The position numbers were made by a program, and so were the translations under genes. A stretch of DNA of 33,597 nucleotides, taken from the NCBI GenBank assembly GCA_947625975.1, contig CANQQL010000014.1, positions 1 to 33,597 on the forward strand. Direction: 5' to 3'. Shown piece after piece: positions 8,534 to 15,765 of this stretch. Positions within the stretch are counted from its first letter, which is position 1; each line of letters opens with the position of its first letter. The DNA comes from an uncultured Bacilli bacterium. GTDB lineage: Bacteria; Bacillota_I; Bacilli_A; RFN20; CAG-826. Below the pieces are notes generated by a model, which worked only from the letters and a program-made list of their open reading frames with translations, ran no database searches and was not told where the DNA came from.

Positions 8534-9523
8534 ATGTATAAGTTTTTTCAAAGATCTATAAATAATCTCATTATTTTTATATTAACAATTGGAGTTACTT
8601 TCTGCTTATTTTCTTGTGATGAAAAAGTGGATTTATTAACTTTAGCTTTGGATAGTTTAAAATTAGAAGTTAGCAATATTAGTGGTCCTATAAATTTGGC
8701 CAAACAACTATTTTATAATTATGAAGGAACCGATTATTGTTTTGATATAACTTGGTCTTACACTAATGAAGAAAATTGGAAGGATTTAATTGATTGTAAC
8801 TCCTATTATTTACTTGAACCTAAAAAAGTTTATGATGACTTTCAATTTGAACTTGTTGCAACAATAGCAAAAGATAAAAATATAAAATCAAAATCTTTTT
8901 CTGGACATTATTGTAATATAGACACGCCACTTACAGGTATAGACTTATTATATTCTTTAAATGATAATGAGGAAGCAACCATACAAGGAATAGCAATAAG
9001 TATTTATGACGATAAGCGATTTGTTTTTCAAGATGAAAATAAAAGTATTGTTGTGCAAGCTGAGAATAGTAATTCACTTTTATATGAAACTATAATAAAT
9101 ATTACTTTAAGAGTTAGAAAAACAAAATTGAATCTTAATGGCCAATCTTATGACAAAGTAACTGCTGAATTTATAAGTTATAAATTAGCAAGTGGTGTTT
9201 CTATTGAAATACAAAAGAAATATAAAAACTATGACTTGAAAGAAATTTATAATGCATATATAACGCCGAATAAGGAAAATTTTGATAAACTAAATCAAGT
9301 AATTATCAAAACAAGTGGTTTAATTGATTCCGATGACCAAAATTATTTTGTTGTTAGCGATAATGCCAAAATAAAAATAGCAAATGTTGATGCATCAGAT
9401 TTCAAACTTTTGCTAGGTGAATGTATAGGTATGAACTGTTCAATAGATTTTTTTGTGAATCCAATTATTGAAGAAAATGTATTGGTGGATTATGAATTTC
9501 TTATTATAGATATATTTTTATAA
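8534..9523 (+). CDS. Surface lipoprotein with OB-fold-like modules, distant parallel of the gene at 6798
   Basis: Signal peptide with an unusually long N-region and lipobox LFSC (Cys28). The domain plan matches the lipoprotein at 6798: a beta-sandwich-like domain to about residue 130, a first OB-like module from about 134 (IDLLYSLNDNEEATIQGIAIS, then FVFQDENKSIVVQ), and a second from about 235 (LKEIYNAYITP, then IKTSGLIDSDDQNYFVVSDNAKIKIA). The boundaries nearly coincide with 135 and 245 in that protein, but sequence identity is low. It lies 17 bases after the ribonuclease gene, with GAGGTG before the ATG, so the two are probably cotranscribed. A surface partner that presents RNA to the ribonuclease is plausible but unproven. 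Confidence 0.6.
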   Translation: MYKFFQRSINNLIIFILTIGVTFCLFSCDEKVDLLTLALDSLKLEVSNISGPINLAKQLFYNYEGTDYCFDITWSYTNEENWKDLIDCNSYYLLEPKKVYDDFQFELVATIAKDKNIKSKSFSGHYCNIDTPLTGIDLLYSLNDNEEATIQGIAISIYDDKRFVFQDENKSIVVQAENSNSLLYETIINITLRVRKTKLNLNGQSYDKVTAEFISYKLASGVSIEIQKKYKNYDLKEIYNAYITPNKENFDKLNQVIIKTSGLIDSDDQNYFVVSDNAKIKIANVDASDFKLLLGECIGMNCSIDFFVNPIIEENVLVDYEFLIIDIFL

Positions 9524-9538
9524 ATGATTAGTAAATGC

Positions 9539-9567
9539 TTGAATATCTTTGCAAAATATTGTAAGAT
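9539..9567 (+). promoter_or_regulatory. Candidate promoter of tRNA-Lys
   Basis: TTGAAT (9539-9544), a 17-nt spacer and TAAGAT (9562-9567). Transcription would start about 8 bases before the tRNA 5' end. Confidence 0.4.
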
Positions 9568-9581
9568 ATTTAAAGCAAAAT

Positions 9582-9657
9582 GGACCGTTAGCTCAGCTGG
9601 TAGAGCAACTGACTCTTAATCAGTGGGTCACAGGTTCGAATCCTGTACGGTTCACCA
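9582..9657 (+). tRNA. tRNA-Lys (anticodon CUU)
   Basis: A complete cloverleaf can be drawn. The acceptor stem pairs GGACCGT with ACGGTTC (one G-U pair). The D arm begins GCTC and ends GAGC. The anticodon stem ACTGA/TCAGT encloses loop CTCTTAA, giving anticodon CTT. The T arm is ACAGG-TTCGAAT-CCTGT. Discriminator A and an encoded CCA end follow. It stands alone, with its own promoter and terminator. Confidence 0.95.
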
Positions 9658-9672
9658 TGTTGTTTAAAACTT

Positions 9673-9705
9673 GAACATCTTGACAATAAGATGTTCGTTT
9701 TCTTT
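9673..9705 (+). terminator. Terminator after tRNA-Lys
   Basis: A 9-bp stem (GAACATCTT at 9673-9681, AAGATGTTC at 9688-9696) with a 6-nt loop, followed by GTTTTCTTT. It lies 15 bases after the tRNA and ends before the start of the next small gene. Confidence 0.85.
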
Positions 9706-9718
9706 ATGTGAGGATAGT

Positions 9719-9982
9719 ATGAAGAAGATAAACGAATTTGATACGATTATAGATGTCTTACAAAAAAATTATATTTTAGCGGCAGTAGCAATTTTTAATA
9801 TGAAAGCTTATTACGTAACTTTTGTTCACAATAAGGTTGTCTTTAAAAATGAATTTTTAACTTTTAAATTAACAAAAGAAGATTTTTTTAGAATATTTTC
9901 GGAATACAATTTTTATTTAATTGAGGATAAAAAAGACTTTAAAATAAACCAAGAATTTGATAAAACGACACTAAAACAATAA
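9719..9982 (+). CDS. Small protein of unknown function (87 aa)
   Basis: Not recognised. ATG at 9719 is preceded by GTGAGGA with 4-base spacing; an upstream TTG at 9671 is rejected because it lies inside the tRNA terminator. The product has no signal peptide and looks soluble: an N-terminal amphipathic helix (KKINEFDTIIDVLQKN), beta-strand-like middle segments (AVAIFNMKAYYVTFVHNKVVF), a Phe/Tyr-rich stretch (EDFFRIFSEYNFYLIEDKK) and a charged tail. Its TAA stop directly abuts the stop of alr on the other strand. It has barstar-like size near a barnase relative, but lacks the barstar YYGENLDALWD segment, so that reading is not supported. Confidence 0.6.
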   Translation: MKKINEFDTIIDVLQKNYILAAVAIFNMKAYYVTFVHNKVVFKNEFLTFKLTKEDFFRIFSEYNFYLIEDKKDFKINQEFDKTTLKQ

Positions 9983-10990
9983 TTATTTCAAGATTCTTTT
10001 TAAACGAATAGATAATTTGGCAACAATTTCATAAGGAATTGTTGCATATTTTTTTGCGAGTTCAATAACTGGCAAATTGTTACTAATTATTTCAAAGCAA
10101 CTTTGTGATGCAAGTTTTTCTTCAGAAAAAATCATTAAATGATCCATACACATAACGCCAATTTGCTTGTAAATTTTATTATTAAAAGAAACTTCTATTT
10201 TATGAGAACGATTTAATCCATCGGCATAGCCAATAGGAAGAGTATATATGTAACCATCATTAGGAATAATTTCACCATCGTAAGAAACTTTTTCTGACGC
10301 GTTTACTTTTATTTCATTGATAGGACATGCCTTAAGAGATAATACAGGCTTGAGTTCTAATAAATCACTTAAACCATACAAAGCTAGACCAATACGTATC
10401 GCGTTAGTGATGTTATTCTCTTTGAGCATTGTCGCAGTAGCCTGACTATGTATTAGAAGTTTTTCGTGTGGTATTTTTGTTAAGGAATCTTCAAATAATT
10501 GGTTTTGCAAATCATAACTTTCTAACGAGGCAAAATGTGTAAAAATACCTCGTAAAATTAATTTAGAATTCTTGATTAACTCCAATGCCTCTTCAATTTC
10601 CTGAATATTGATACCATCGCGATTCATGCCCGTGTTAATTAAAAGATGAATGAAGATGGGAAGATTTGCCGCAACTACTTTTCTCAAATAGTCGATACTG
10701 ACAATAGTTAATGTTATACGATAGTTTGAAGCAAAATAAAAATTGTCACACACACCTAAAAGCAAGATTGGTGTAAAAATCAAATTTTTTCTAATTAAAG
10801 CTGCTTCCTCAAAAGTAGATACTGCGAACATTTTTGGATTTTGAGGCGCCAGAGTTTTTGCCACCTCAATCAATCCGTGACCATAAGCATTAGATTTGAT
10901 TACACAAATAATTTCCTTCTTTGTTTTTTCTTTGATTGTTTTATAGTTATATATTAAGTTTTCTTTATTAATTTCGACAAATGCACGCAT
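9983..10990 (-). CDS. alr: Alanine racemase
   Basis: PLP enzyme interconverting L- and D-alanine for peptidoglycan precursors, in the cytoplasm. The PLP lysine is Lys32 in VIKSNAYGHG. The second catalytic base is Tyr237 in EKVSYDG. Other family marks are NTGMNRDG, IRIGLALYG, LPIGYADGLNR and VMCMDH, where the usual CMDQ Gln is His. At 335 residues it is slightly short for the family (about 365-390). The ATG at 10990 (minus strand) is preferred: GGTGA lies 5 bases before it, and the earlier TTG/GTG codons at 10997-11002 are part of that site. It points away from the pyruvate oxidoreductase gene, and its stop abuts that of the small gene at 9719. A cre-like site lies 22 bases upstream of the start. 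Presence of alr argues for a walled cell. Confidence 0.95.
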   Translation of the reverse strand: MRAFVEINKENLIYNYKTIKEKTKKEIICVIKSNAYGHGLIEVAKTLAPQNPKMFAVSTFEEAALIRKNLIFTPILLLGVCDNFYFASNYRITLTIVSIDYLRKVVAANLPIFIHLLINTGMNRDGINIQEIEEALELIKNSKLILRGIFTHFASLESYDLQNQLFEDSLTKIPHEKLLIHSQATATMLKENNITNAIRIGLALYGLSDLLELKPVLSLKACPINEIKVNASEKVSYDGEIIPNDGYIYTLPIGYADGLNRSHKIEVSFNNKIYKQIGVMCMDHLMIFSEEKLASQSCFEIISNNLPVIELAKKYATIPYEIVAKLSIRLKRILK

Positions 10991-11011
10991 ACTTATCACC
11001 AATAAAATATA

Positions 11012-11025
11012 TGAAAGCGGTGCAA
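11012..11025 (+). promoter_or_regulatory. cre-like site upstream of alr
   Basis: TGAAAGCGGTGCAA differs from the CcpA consensus TGNAANCGNTNNCA at one fixed position (13th). It lies 22 bases upstream of the alr start, so a bound regulator could act on alr. It shares TGAAAGCG with sites at 22700 and 28685. Confidence 0.35.
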
Positions 11026-11232
11026 AAATTTTAAATAAAAATAATAAAGATAGTTAAATAAATTAAAAATAAGAATGATATTTTTTAGATAAAGAGGCTA
11101 TAAAAATATTAAAAGAATTCGAAAATGACTAGATTTATTAATAATGTTTTTTTATAGCAATAACTTTAATAGCTATTAATAAAATTGCTAAAATATAAAA
11201 AAGTCAAAACTTTCAATTTTAGTTATTTTTTT

Positions 11233-11260
11233 TTGTAAATAAGTATTGTATACTTATTAT
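11233..11260 (+). promoter_or_regulatory. Candidate promoter and overlapping operator of the pyruvate oxidoreductase gene
   Basis: TTGTAA (11233-11238), a 16-nt spacer and TATTAT (11255-11260). A perfect inverted repeat, AATAAGTAT (11238-11246), spacer TGT, ATACTTATT (11250-11258), fills the spacer and most of the -10 box, as expected for a repressor operator. The upstream part of this 278-base divergent gap (11026-11232) is AT-rich and shows no gene. Confidence 0.5.
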
Positions 11261-11280
11261 GGTTTTTATGGAGGTCTTTT

Positions 11281-14200
11281 ATGGAAATTAAAAAAACTTT
11301 TTTATCCGTAGATGGTAATACAGCGGCAGGCCTAGCTTCTTATGGATTTACCGAAGTTGCAGGCATTTACCCGATTACACCATCTTCACCTATGGCTGAA
11401 CTTGTTGATGTTTATGCTTCACAAGGTAAGCTCAATTTCTTTGGGAACACTGTAAAAGTTGTAGAGATGCAATCAGAAGCTGGTGCTTCCGGAACAGTTC
11501 ATGGCTCATTACAAGCGGGAGCTCTATCCACGACTTATACAGCATCTCAAGGATTATTATTAATGATTCCGAATATTTACAAGTGGGTTGGCGAATTGTT
11601 GCCGGCAGTTTTACATGTATCTGCTCGTTCACTTGCTACTCGGGCTTTATCAATCTTTGGCGATCATCAAGATATTTATGCTGTTAGACAAACTGGTATT
11701 ACAATGCTTTGTTCTCACTCCGTTCAGGAAATTGCTGACTTAGCGCCACTTGCCCACTTAATTGCAATCAAGGCAGAAGCACCTGTCTTACATTTCTTTG
11801 ATGGATTCAGAACTTCACACGAAATCCAAAATGTTGAATTCATTGATGAAGAAGAGTGGAAAAAACTTATTGATATGGAGGCTTTAGAAAGATTCCGTGC
11901 AAGAGCTTTGAATCCACATACTCACCCGGTAACTCGGGGTGGAGCAGAAAATGATGACATTTATTTTCAAGGAAGAGAAGCACAGAATGCTCATTTTGAT
12001 AAAATTGTTGATATAGCTGCTGAATATATGAAGAAAGCAAGCGAAATGACAGGACGGAACTATGCACCATTTACTTTTTATGGTGCTAAAGATGCAACTA
12101 AAGTTATTATTGCGATGGGCTCAGTTACAGAAACAGCGACTGAGGTTATCGATGAATTAGTTAAGCAAGGTGAGAAAGTAGGCTTAATTAAAGTTCATCT
12201 TTATCGTCCTTTCTCTGCTAAATACTTAGTTAAAGTATTGCCGAGTACAGTTACCAAAATAGCTGTTCTAGATAGAACAAAAGAATATGGTGCCTCCGGT
12301 GAGCCATTATATTTAGATGTAGTTGCAGCTTTAGAACAAATGGGACGCAAAGTTGATGTACTTGTTGGTGGTCGTTATGGATTATCATCTAAAGATACAC
12401 AGCCAAAACATGTTAAAGCTGTTTATGATTTTTTGGATTCAGAAAAGCCATGGACTAATTTTACAGTAGGTATCAATGATGATGTTACCCATTTATCAAT
12501 ACCGGTTGATGATAACTTCCATGTTAAAGCAAATTACACATCTTGTTTATTCTATGGATTAGGTTCTGATGGAACAGTATCCGCGAATAAATCATCAATT
12601 AAGATTATTGGTGATGCAACTCATCAATATGCACAAGCGTATTTTGCTTACGATTCAAGAAAAGCCGGTGGCGTAACTCGTTCACACTTACGTTTTGGTA
12701 AGACTCCAATTCATTCTACATATTATGTGCAAAACGCAGATTTTATTTCATGTTCGTTAGATACTTACATGTATAAATTTGACATGCTTAAGAATTTAAA
12801 AAATGGTGGAACATTCTTGCTAAATACTGATTTAACAGATGAAGAATTAATTAAATCAATGCCAAATCGTATGAAACATCAATTGGCAGAAAAAAATGCT
12901 AAATTTTATGTCATTGATGCAAATAAAATTGCAAAAGAAATCGGCATGGGTCGTCACACTAATACAACCCTGCAAGCATCTTTCTTCTATTTAAATCAAA
13001 ATATTATGCCTTATGCAGAAGCTCAAGAATGGATGAAAAAGTTTGCCTATAAGAGCTATGCTAAAAAAGGCGATGAAGTAGTGCAAATGAACTATAAAGC
13101 AATCGATGCTGGAGCAGAAGGTCTTCGCGAAGTTAAAGTTGATCCAGAATGGATTAAATTAAGTGCTGCACATGTTATGGAAAAAACTGGTGATGATTAC
13201 TTTGATAGCTATGTAAATGTTATTGGTTCTTTAAATGGTGATGATTTGCCTGTTTCAAAATTTACCGAATTCGAATTGTTAGATGGAACCATGAAAAATG
13301 ACATAACATATCGTGAACAACGTTCTATTGCCGATAGAGTTCCACTTTGGATTAAGGAAAATTGTATACAATGTAATCAATGTGCCTTTGTTTGCCCACA
13401 TGCTACAATTAGACCTTTCTTATTAAATGAAGAAGAAGTTAATAAACTTCCAAATATTGCAAAAGATGATTTAATGGATGCAATGGGTGGTCCTAATGTC
13501 AAAGGATTAAAATTCCGTATTCAAGTTTCAGCTAAAAACTGTGTGGGATGTGGATTATGTGTTACACAGTGTCCAGGAAAAATGGGTAAGAAAGCTTTGG
13601 AAATGGTTGAAGCCAAATCACAATTCCCACAAGAAGAAGCGGCGGAATATTTATATAAACATGTTGAATACAAGACTGATAAATTCCCAATTACTACGGT
13701 TAAAGGCGCTGGTTTCTTAATGCCATATACGGAAGTATCCGGGGCTTGCGCAGGTTGTGGAGAAACACCATATTATCGATTAGTCTCACAATTATTTGGT
13801 AAAGATATGTTAGTTGCTAATGCAACTGGTTGTTCTTCAATTTATAGTGGTTCCACACCTTTAACACCATTCTGCACTGATAAAAATGGAGAAGGTGTTG
13901 CTTGGGCTAATTCTTTATTCGAAGATAACGCTGAATTTGGCTTTGGTATGCGTATTGCCACAAATTATAAATTAGGACAAATTATTCGTATTTTCAATGA
14001 AAATAAAGAAGAGGTTGAGCCTGAATTAAAAGAATTAATTGATAAATGGTTAACTAATTTTAAAAATCGCGACTTTGTACGTACATTTGTTAAAGATCTA
14101 GTTAAACTTGTCAAAGCAAGTAAGAACGAAGGAATTAAAGAGGTTTTGGAATATGAACGCGATTTAATCGACAAATCCGTATGGATTGTTGGTGGTGATG

Positions 14201-14832
14201 GCTGGTCCTATGATATTGGTTATGGTGGCGTTGACCATGTTATGGCAAATGATGAAGATGTCAATATTTTAGTCTTAGACACTGAAGTTTACTCCAATAC
14301 AGGTGGACAGTCCTCAAAATCTTCTCAAGCTGGATCAATTGCTAAATTTACTGCTTCTGGTAAGAAAACTGCCAAAAAGTCCCTAGCCATGATGGCGATG
14401 GCTTATGGCACAGTCTACGTTGCTCAAATTTCCTTAGGTGCAAATCCAATGCAAGCCATTAAAGCTCTTAAGGAAGCTGAAAGTTTTGATGGACCTTCTT
14501 TAATCATTGCTTACTCACCATGTGCGAATCATGGTATTAAAGGTGGACTAAGTAATGCAACACGTGTTGAAAAAGCAGCAGTTGAATGTGGATATTTCCC
14601 AATCTTCAGATATGATCCGCGCCTTGAAAAAGAAGGTAAAAACCCAATGCAATTAGATTGCGGAGAACCTAAGTTTGAATTATTCCGTGACTTTGTTATG
14701 GGTGAAACTAGATTCTCACAACTTCCGAAAGTTAATCCGGAACACGCAGAAGAGTTGTTAACAAAGTCTTGCGAAGATGCTAAGGCAAGATGGAAACGGT
14801 TAAAGAGGCTTGCGGCCAACATAACTGAATAA
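11281..14832 (+). CDS. nifJ: Pyruvate:ferredoxin (flavodoxin) oxidoreductase
   Basis: Single-chain enzyme converting pyruvate and CoA to acetyl-CoA and CO2 with electrons passed to ferredoxin or flavodoxin; central to anaerobic fermentation. At 1183 residues it is full length. Domains in order: pyruvate-binding domain I (GIYPITPSSPMAE, about residue 28), domain II, the gamma-like domain (about 420-610), an insert with two 4Fe-4S motifs (CIQCNQCAFVCPH from Cys695; CVGCGLCVTQCPG near 753), and the thiamine-diphosphate domain (GDGWSYDIGYGG near 972, then NTGGQ). Four further cysteines, 823, 826, 851 and 1081, match the ligands of the proximal cluster in known enzymes. GGAGGT lies before the ATG. 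It is a single-gene unit with its own operator-like promoter and terminator. Codon use resembles its neighbours, so recent transfer is not suggested. Confidence 0.97.
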   Translation: MEIKKTFLSVDGNTAAGLASYGFTEVAGIYPITPSSPMAELVDVYASQGKLNFFGNTVKVVEMQSEAGASGTVHGSLQAGALSTTYTASQGLLLMIPNIYKWVGELLPAVLHVSARSLATRALSIFGDHQDIYAVRQTGITMLCSHSVQEIADLAPLAHLIAIKAEAPVLHFFDGFRTSHEIQNVEFIDEEEWKKLIDMEALERFRARALNPHTHPVTRGGAENDDIYFQGREAQNAHFDKIVDIAAEYMKKASEMTGRNYAPFTFYGAKDATKVIIAMGSVTETATEVIDELVKQGEKVGLIKVHLYRPFSAKYLVKVLPSTVTKIAVLDRTKEYGASGEPLYLDVVAALEQMGRKVDVLVGGRYGLSSKDTQPKHVKAVYDFLDSEKPWTNFTVGINDDVTHLSIPVDDNFHVKANYTSCLFYGLGSDGTVSANKSSIKIIGDATHQYAQAYFAYDSRKAGGVTRSHLRFGKTPIHSTYYVQNADFISCSLDTYMYKFDMLKNLKNGGTFLLNTDLTDEELIKSMPNRMKHQLAEKNAKFYVIDANKIAKEIGMGRHTNTTLQASFFYLNQNIMPYAEAQEWMKKFAYKSYAKKGDEVVQMNYKAIDAGAEGLREVKVDPEWIKLSAAHVMEKTGDDYFDSYVNVIGSLNGDDLPVSKFTEFELLDGTMKNDITYREQRSIADRVPLWIKENCIQCNQCAFVCPHATIRPFLLNEEEVNKLPNIAKDDLMDAMGGPNVKGLKFRIQVSAKNCVGCGLCVTQCPGKMGKKALEMVEAKSQFPQEEAAEYLYKHVEYKTDKFPITTVKGAGFLMPYTEVSGACAGCGETPYYRLVSQLFGKDMLVANATGCSSIYSGSTPLTPFCTDKNGEGVAWANSLFEDNAEFGFGMRIATNYKLGQIIRIFNENKEEVEPELKELIDKWLTNFKNRDFVRTFVKDLVKLVKASKNEGIKEVLEYERDLIDKSVWIVGGDGWSYDIGYGGVDHVMANDEDVNILVLDTEVYSNTGGQSSKSSQAGSIAKFTASGKKTAKKSLAMMAMAYGTVYVAQISLGANPMQAIKALKEAESFDGPSLIIAYSPCANHGIKGGLSNATRVEKAAVECGYFPIFRYDPRLEKEGKNPMQLDCGEPKFELFRDFVMGETRFSQLPKVNPEHAEELLTKSCEDAKARWKRLKRLAANITE

Positions 14833-14847
14833 AAAATTAATAAAAAG

Positions 14848-14873
14848 CCACAATAACATTGTGGTCTTTTTTA
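14848..14873 (+). terminator. Terminator of the pyruvate oxidoreductase gene
   Basis: CCACAAT (14848-14854), a 3-nt loop, ATTGTGG (14858-14864), then TCTTTTTTATTT. The right arm also contains the TTGTGG -35 element of the next promoter. Confidence 0.8.
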
Positions 14874-14886
14874 TTTATGGTATAAT
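14859..14886 (+). promoter_or_regulatory. Candidate promoter of the PH-domain gene
   Basis: TTGTGG (14859-14864), a 16-nt spacer and TATAAT (14881-14886). The -35 box lies in the right arm of the preceding terminator. Confidence 0.5.
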
Positions 14887-14903
14887 GGTAAATGGTGAGA
14901 ATT

Positions 14904-15677
14904 ATGAAAAATAGTAAATTAATTGAAGCAAATTTATTTGGAAGTGAGCAAATTATATGTTCTGCAAAGCAATCTAAAAGATTGCTGTTATGGCTTATTA
15001 AAAATTTAATCATTTTTATTTTGGTAATGGGATTACCAATAGGTCTATTTTTGCTTTTACCTATTGTGCCTGCTGAATGGAAAGATTTTGTAAATGCACA
15101 TCAATATATTTATTATATATATGCGGGAATTGCCGGTTTGTGGTTCGTAATTCTTTTTGTAAAATTTTTAATTAATATTTCTTATTTAGCTTCTTATCAG
15201 GTCTTTTTGACCACAAAACGTGTTATTCTAGTTCACAGCGGTCAATTAACGACAGTTTTCTTTAATTCAATTACCAGTGTGACGATGAAAGCCGGAGAAA
15301 GTGATGGAAGTCGTGCTCGTGCAACAATAGAAATTGAAACTCCCAGCGCAAATTACCACTTAAAAAAGATGAAAAATGGTAATCGACTTGTCGGCATGCT
15401 TACTAATATTTTGTTGGGTGGTACAATCAAAATTAAAACTAATAGTGAAGAATCAAAGCCAGACACAAAAGATTCAAAGGTTGAAACACCAAAAGAAAAT
15501 GCCAAAGTTGAGACTAAGACCACCATTAAACCAAATGTCAAATCTGATAAATTACCAAAAACAGAAATGGATGCGTCAGATCAATTGATAAAAAAAACAG
15601 AAGCAAAATCTAATGAAACTTTGCTTGATAAAGCAGTAAAAAACAACGAAAAAAAACTTGATTCAAAAGGCGACTGA
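14904..15677 (+). CDS. Membrane protein with a bacterial PH-like domain and charged tail
   Basis: 257 residues. Two membrane helices (about 27-50 and 68-92) are followed by a segment typical of bacterial PH domains of the YdbT/YvbH kind: VFLTTKRVILVHSGQL, then FFNSITSVTMKAG and an IEIETPSANYHLKKMKN strand. From about residue 173 the chain is a low-complexity tail of Lys, Glu, Thr and Asp with repeated short motifs (SKPDTKDSK, VETPKENAK, VETKTT). This tail is probably disordered and cytoplasmic. Start at ATG 14904 has GGTGAG 4-5 bases upstream; the earlier ATG at 14892 lies before that site. The TGA stop lies in the loop of the terminator. Function is unknown; PH domains of this family are often in membrane or stress proteins. 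Confidence 0.7.
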   Translation: MKNSKLIEANLFGSEQIICSAKQSKRLLLWLIKNLIIFILVMGLPIGLFLLLPIVPAEWKDFVNAHQYIYYIYAGIAGLWFVILFVKFLINISYLASYQVFLTTKRVILVHSGQLTTVFFNSITSVTMKAGESDGSRARATIEIETPSANYHLKKMKNGNRLVGMLTNILLGGTIKIKTNSEESKPDTKDSKVETPKENAKVETKTTIKPNVKSDKLPKTEMDASDQLIKKTEAKSNETLLDKAVKNNEKKLDSKGD

Positions 15678-15691
15678 TGGTCGTCTTTTTA
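15668..15691 (+). terminator. Terminator overlapping the stop of the PH-domain gene
   Basis: AGGCGAC (15668-15674), loop TGATG containing the TGA stop, and GTCGTCT (15680-15686, one G-U pair) followed by a T run. The last codons of the gene form the left arm. Confidence 0.75.
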
Positions 15692-15765
15692 TAGACAATA
15701 GCAAATTATATATTTTTATTAGAGCGTTGCTTGATATAAAATTTAAACAACGGGAGTGAAGTTTT

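Noticed and set aside
9719-9982. Barstar inhibitor for the barnase-like enzyme
   Set aside because: Size fits, but the YYGENLDALWD-type helix with its key acidic residues is absent.
15678-15765. SOS (LexA) operator upstream of uvrA
   Set aside because: No GAAC-N4-GTTC or close variant is present.
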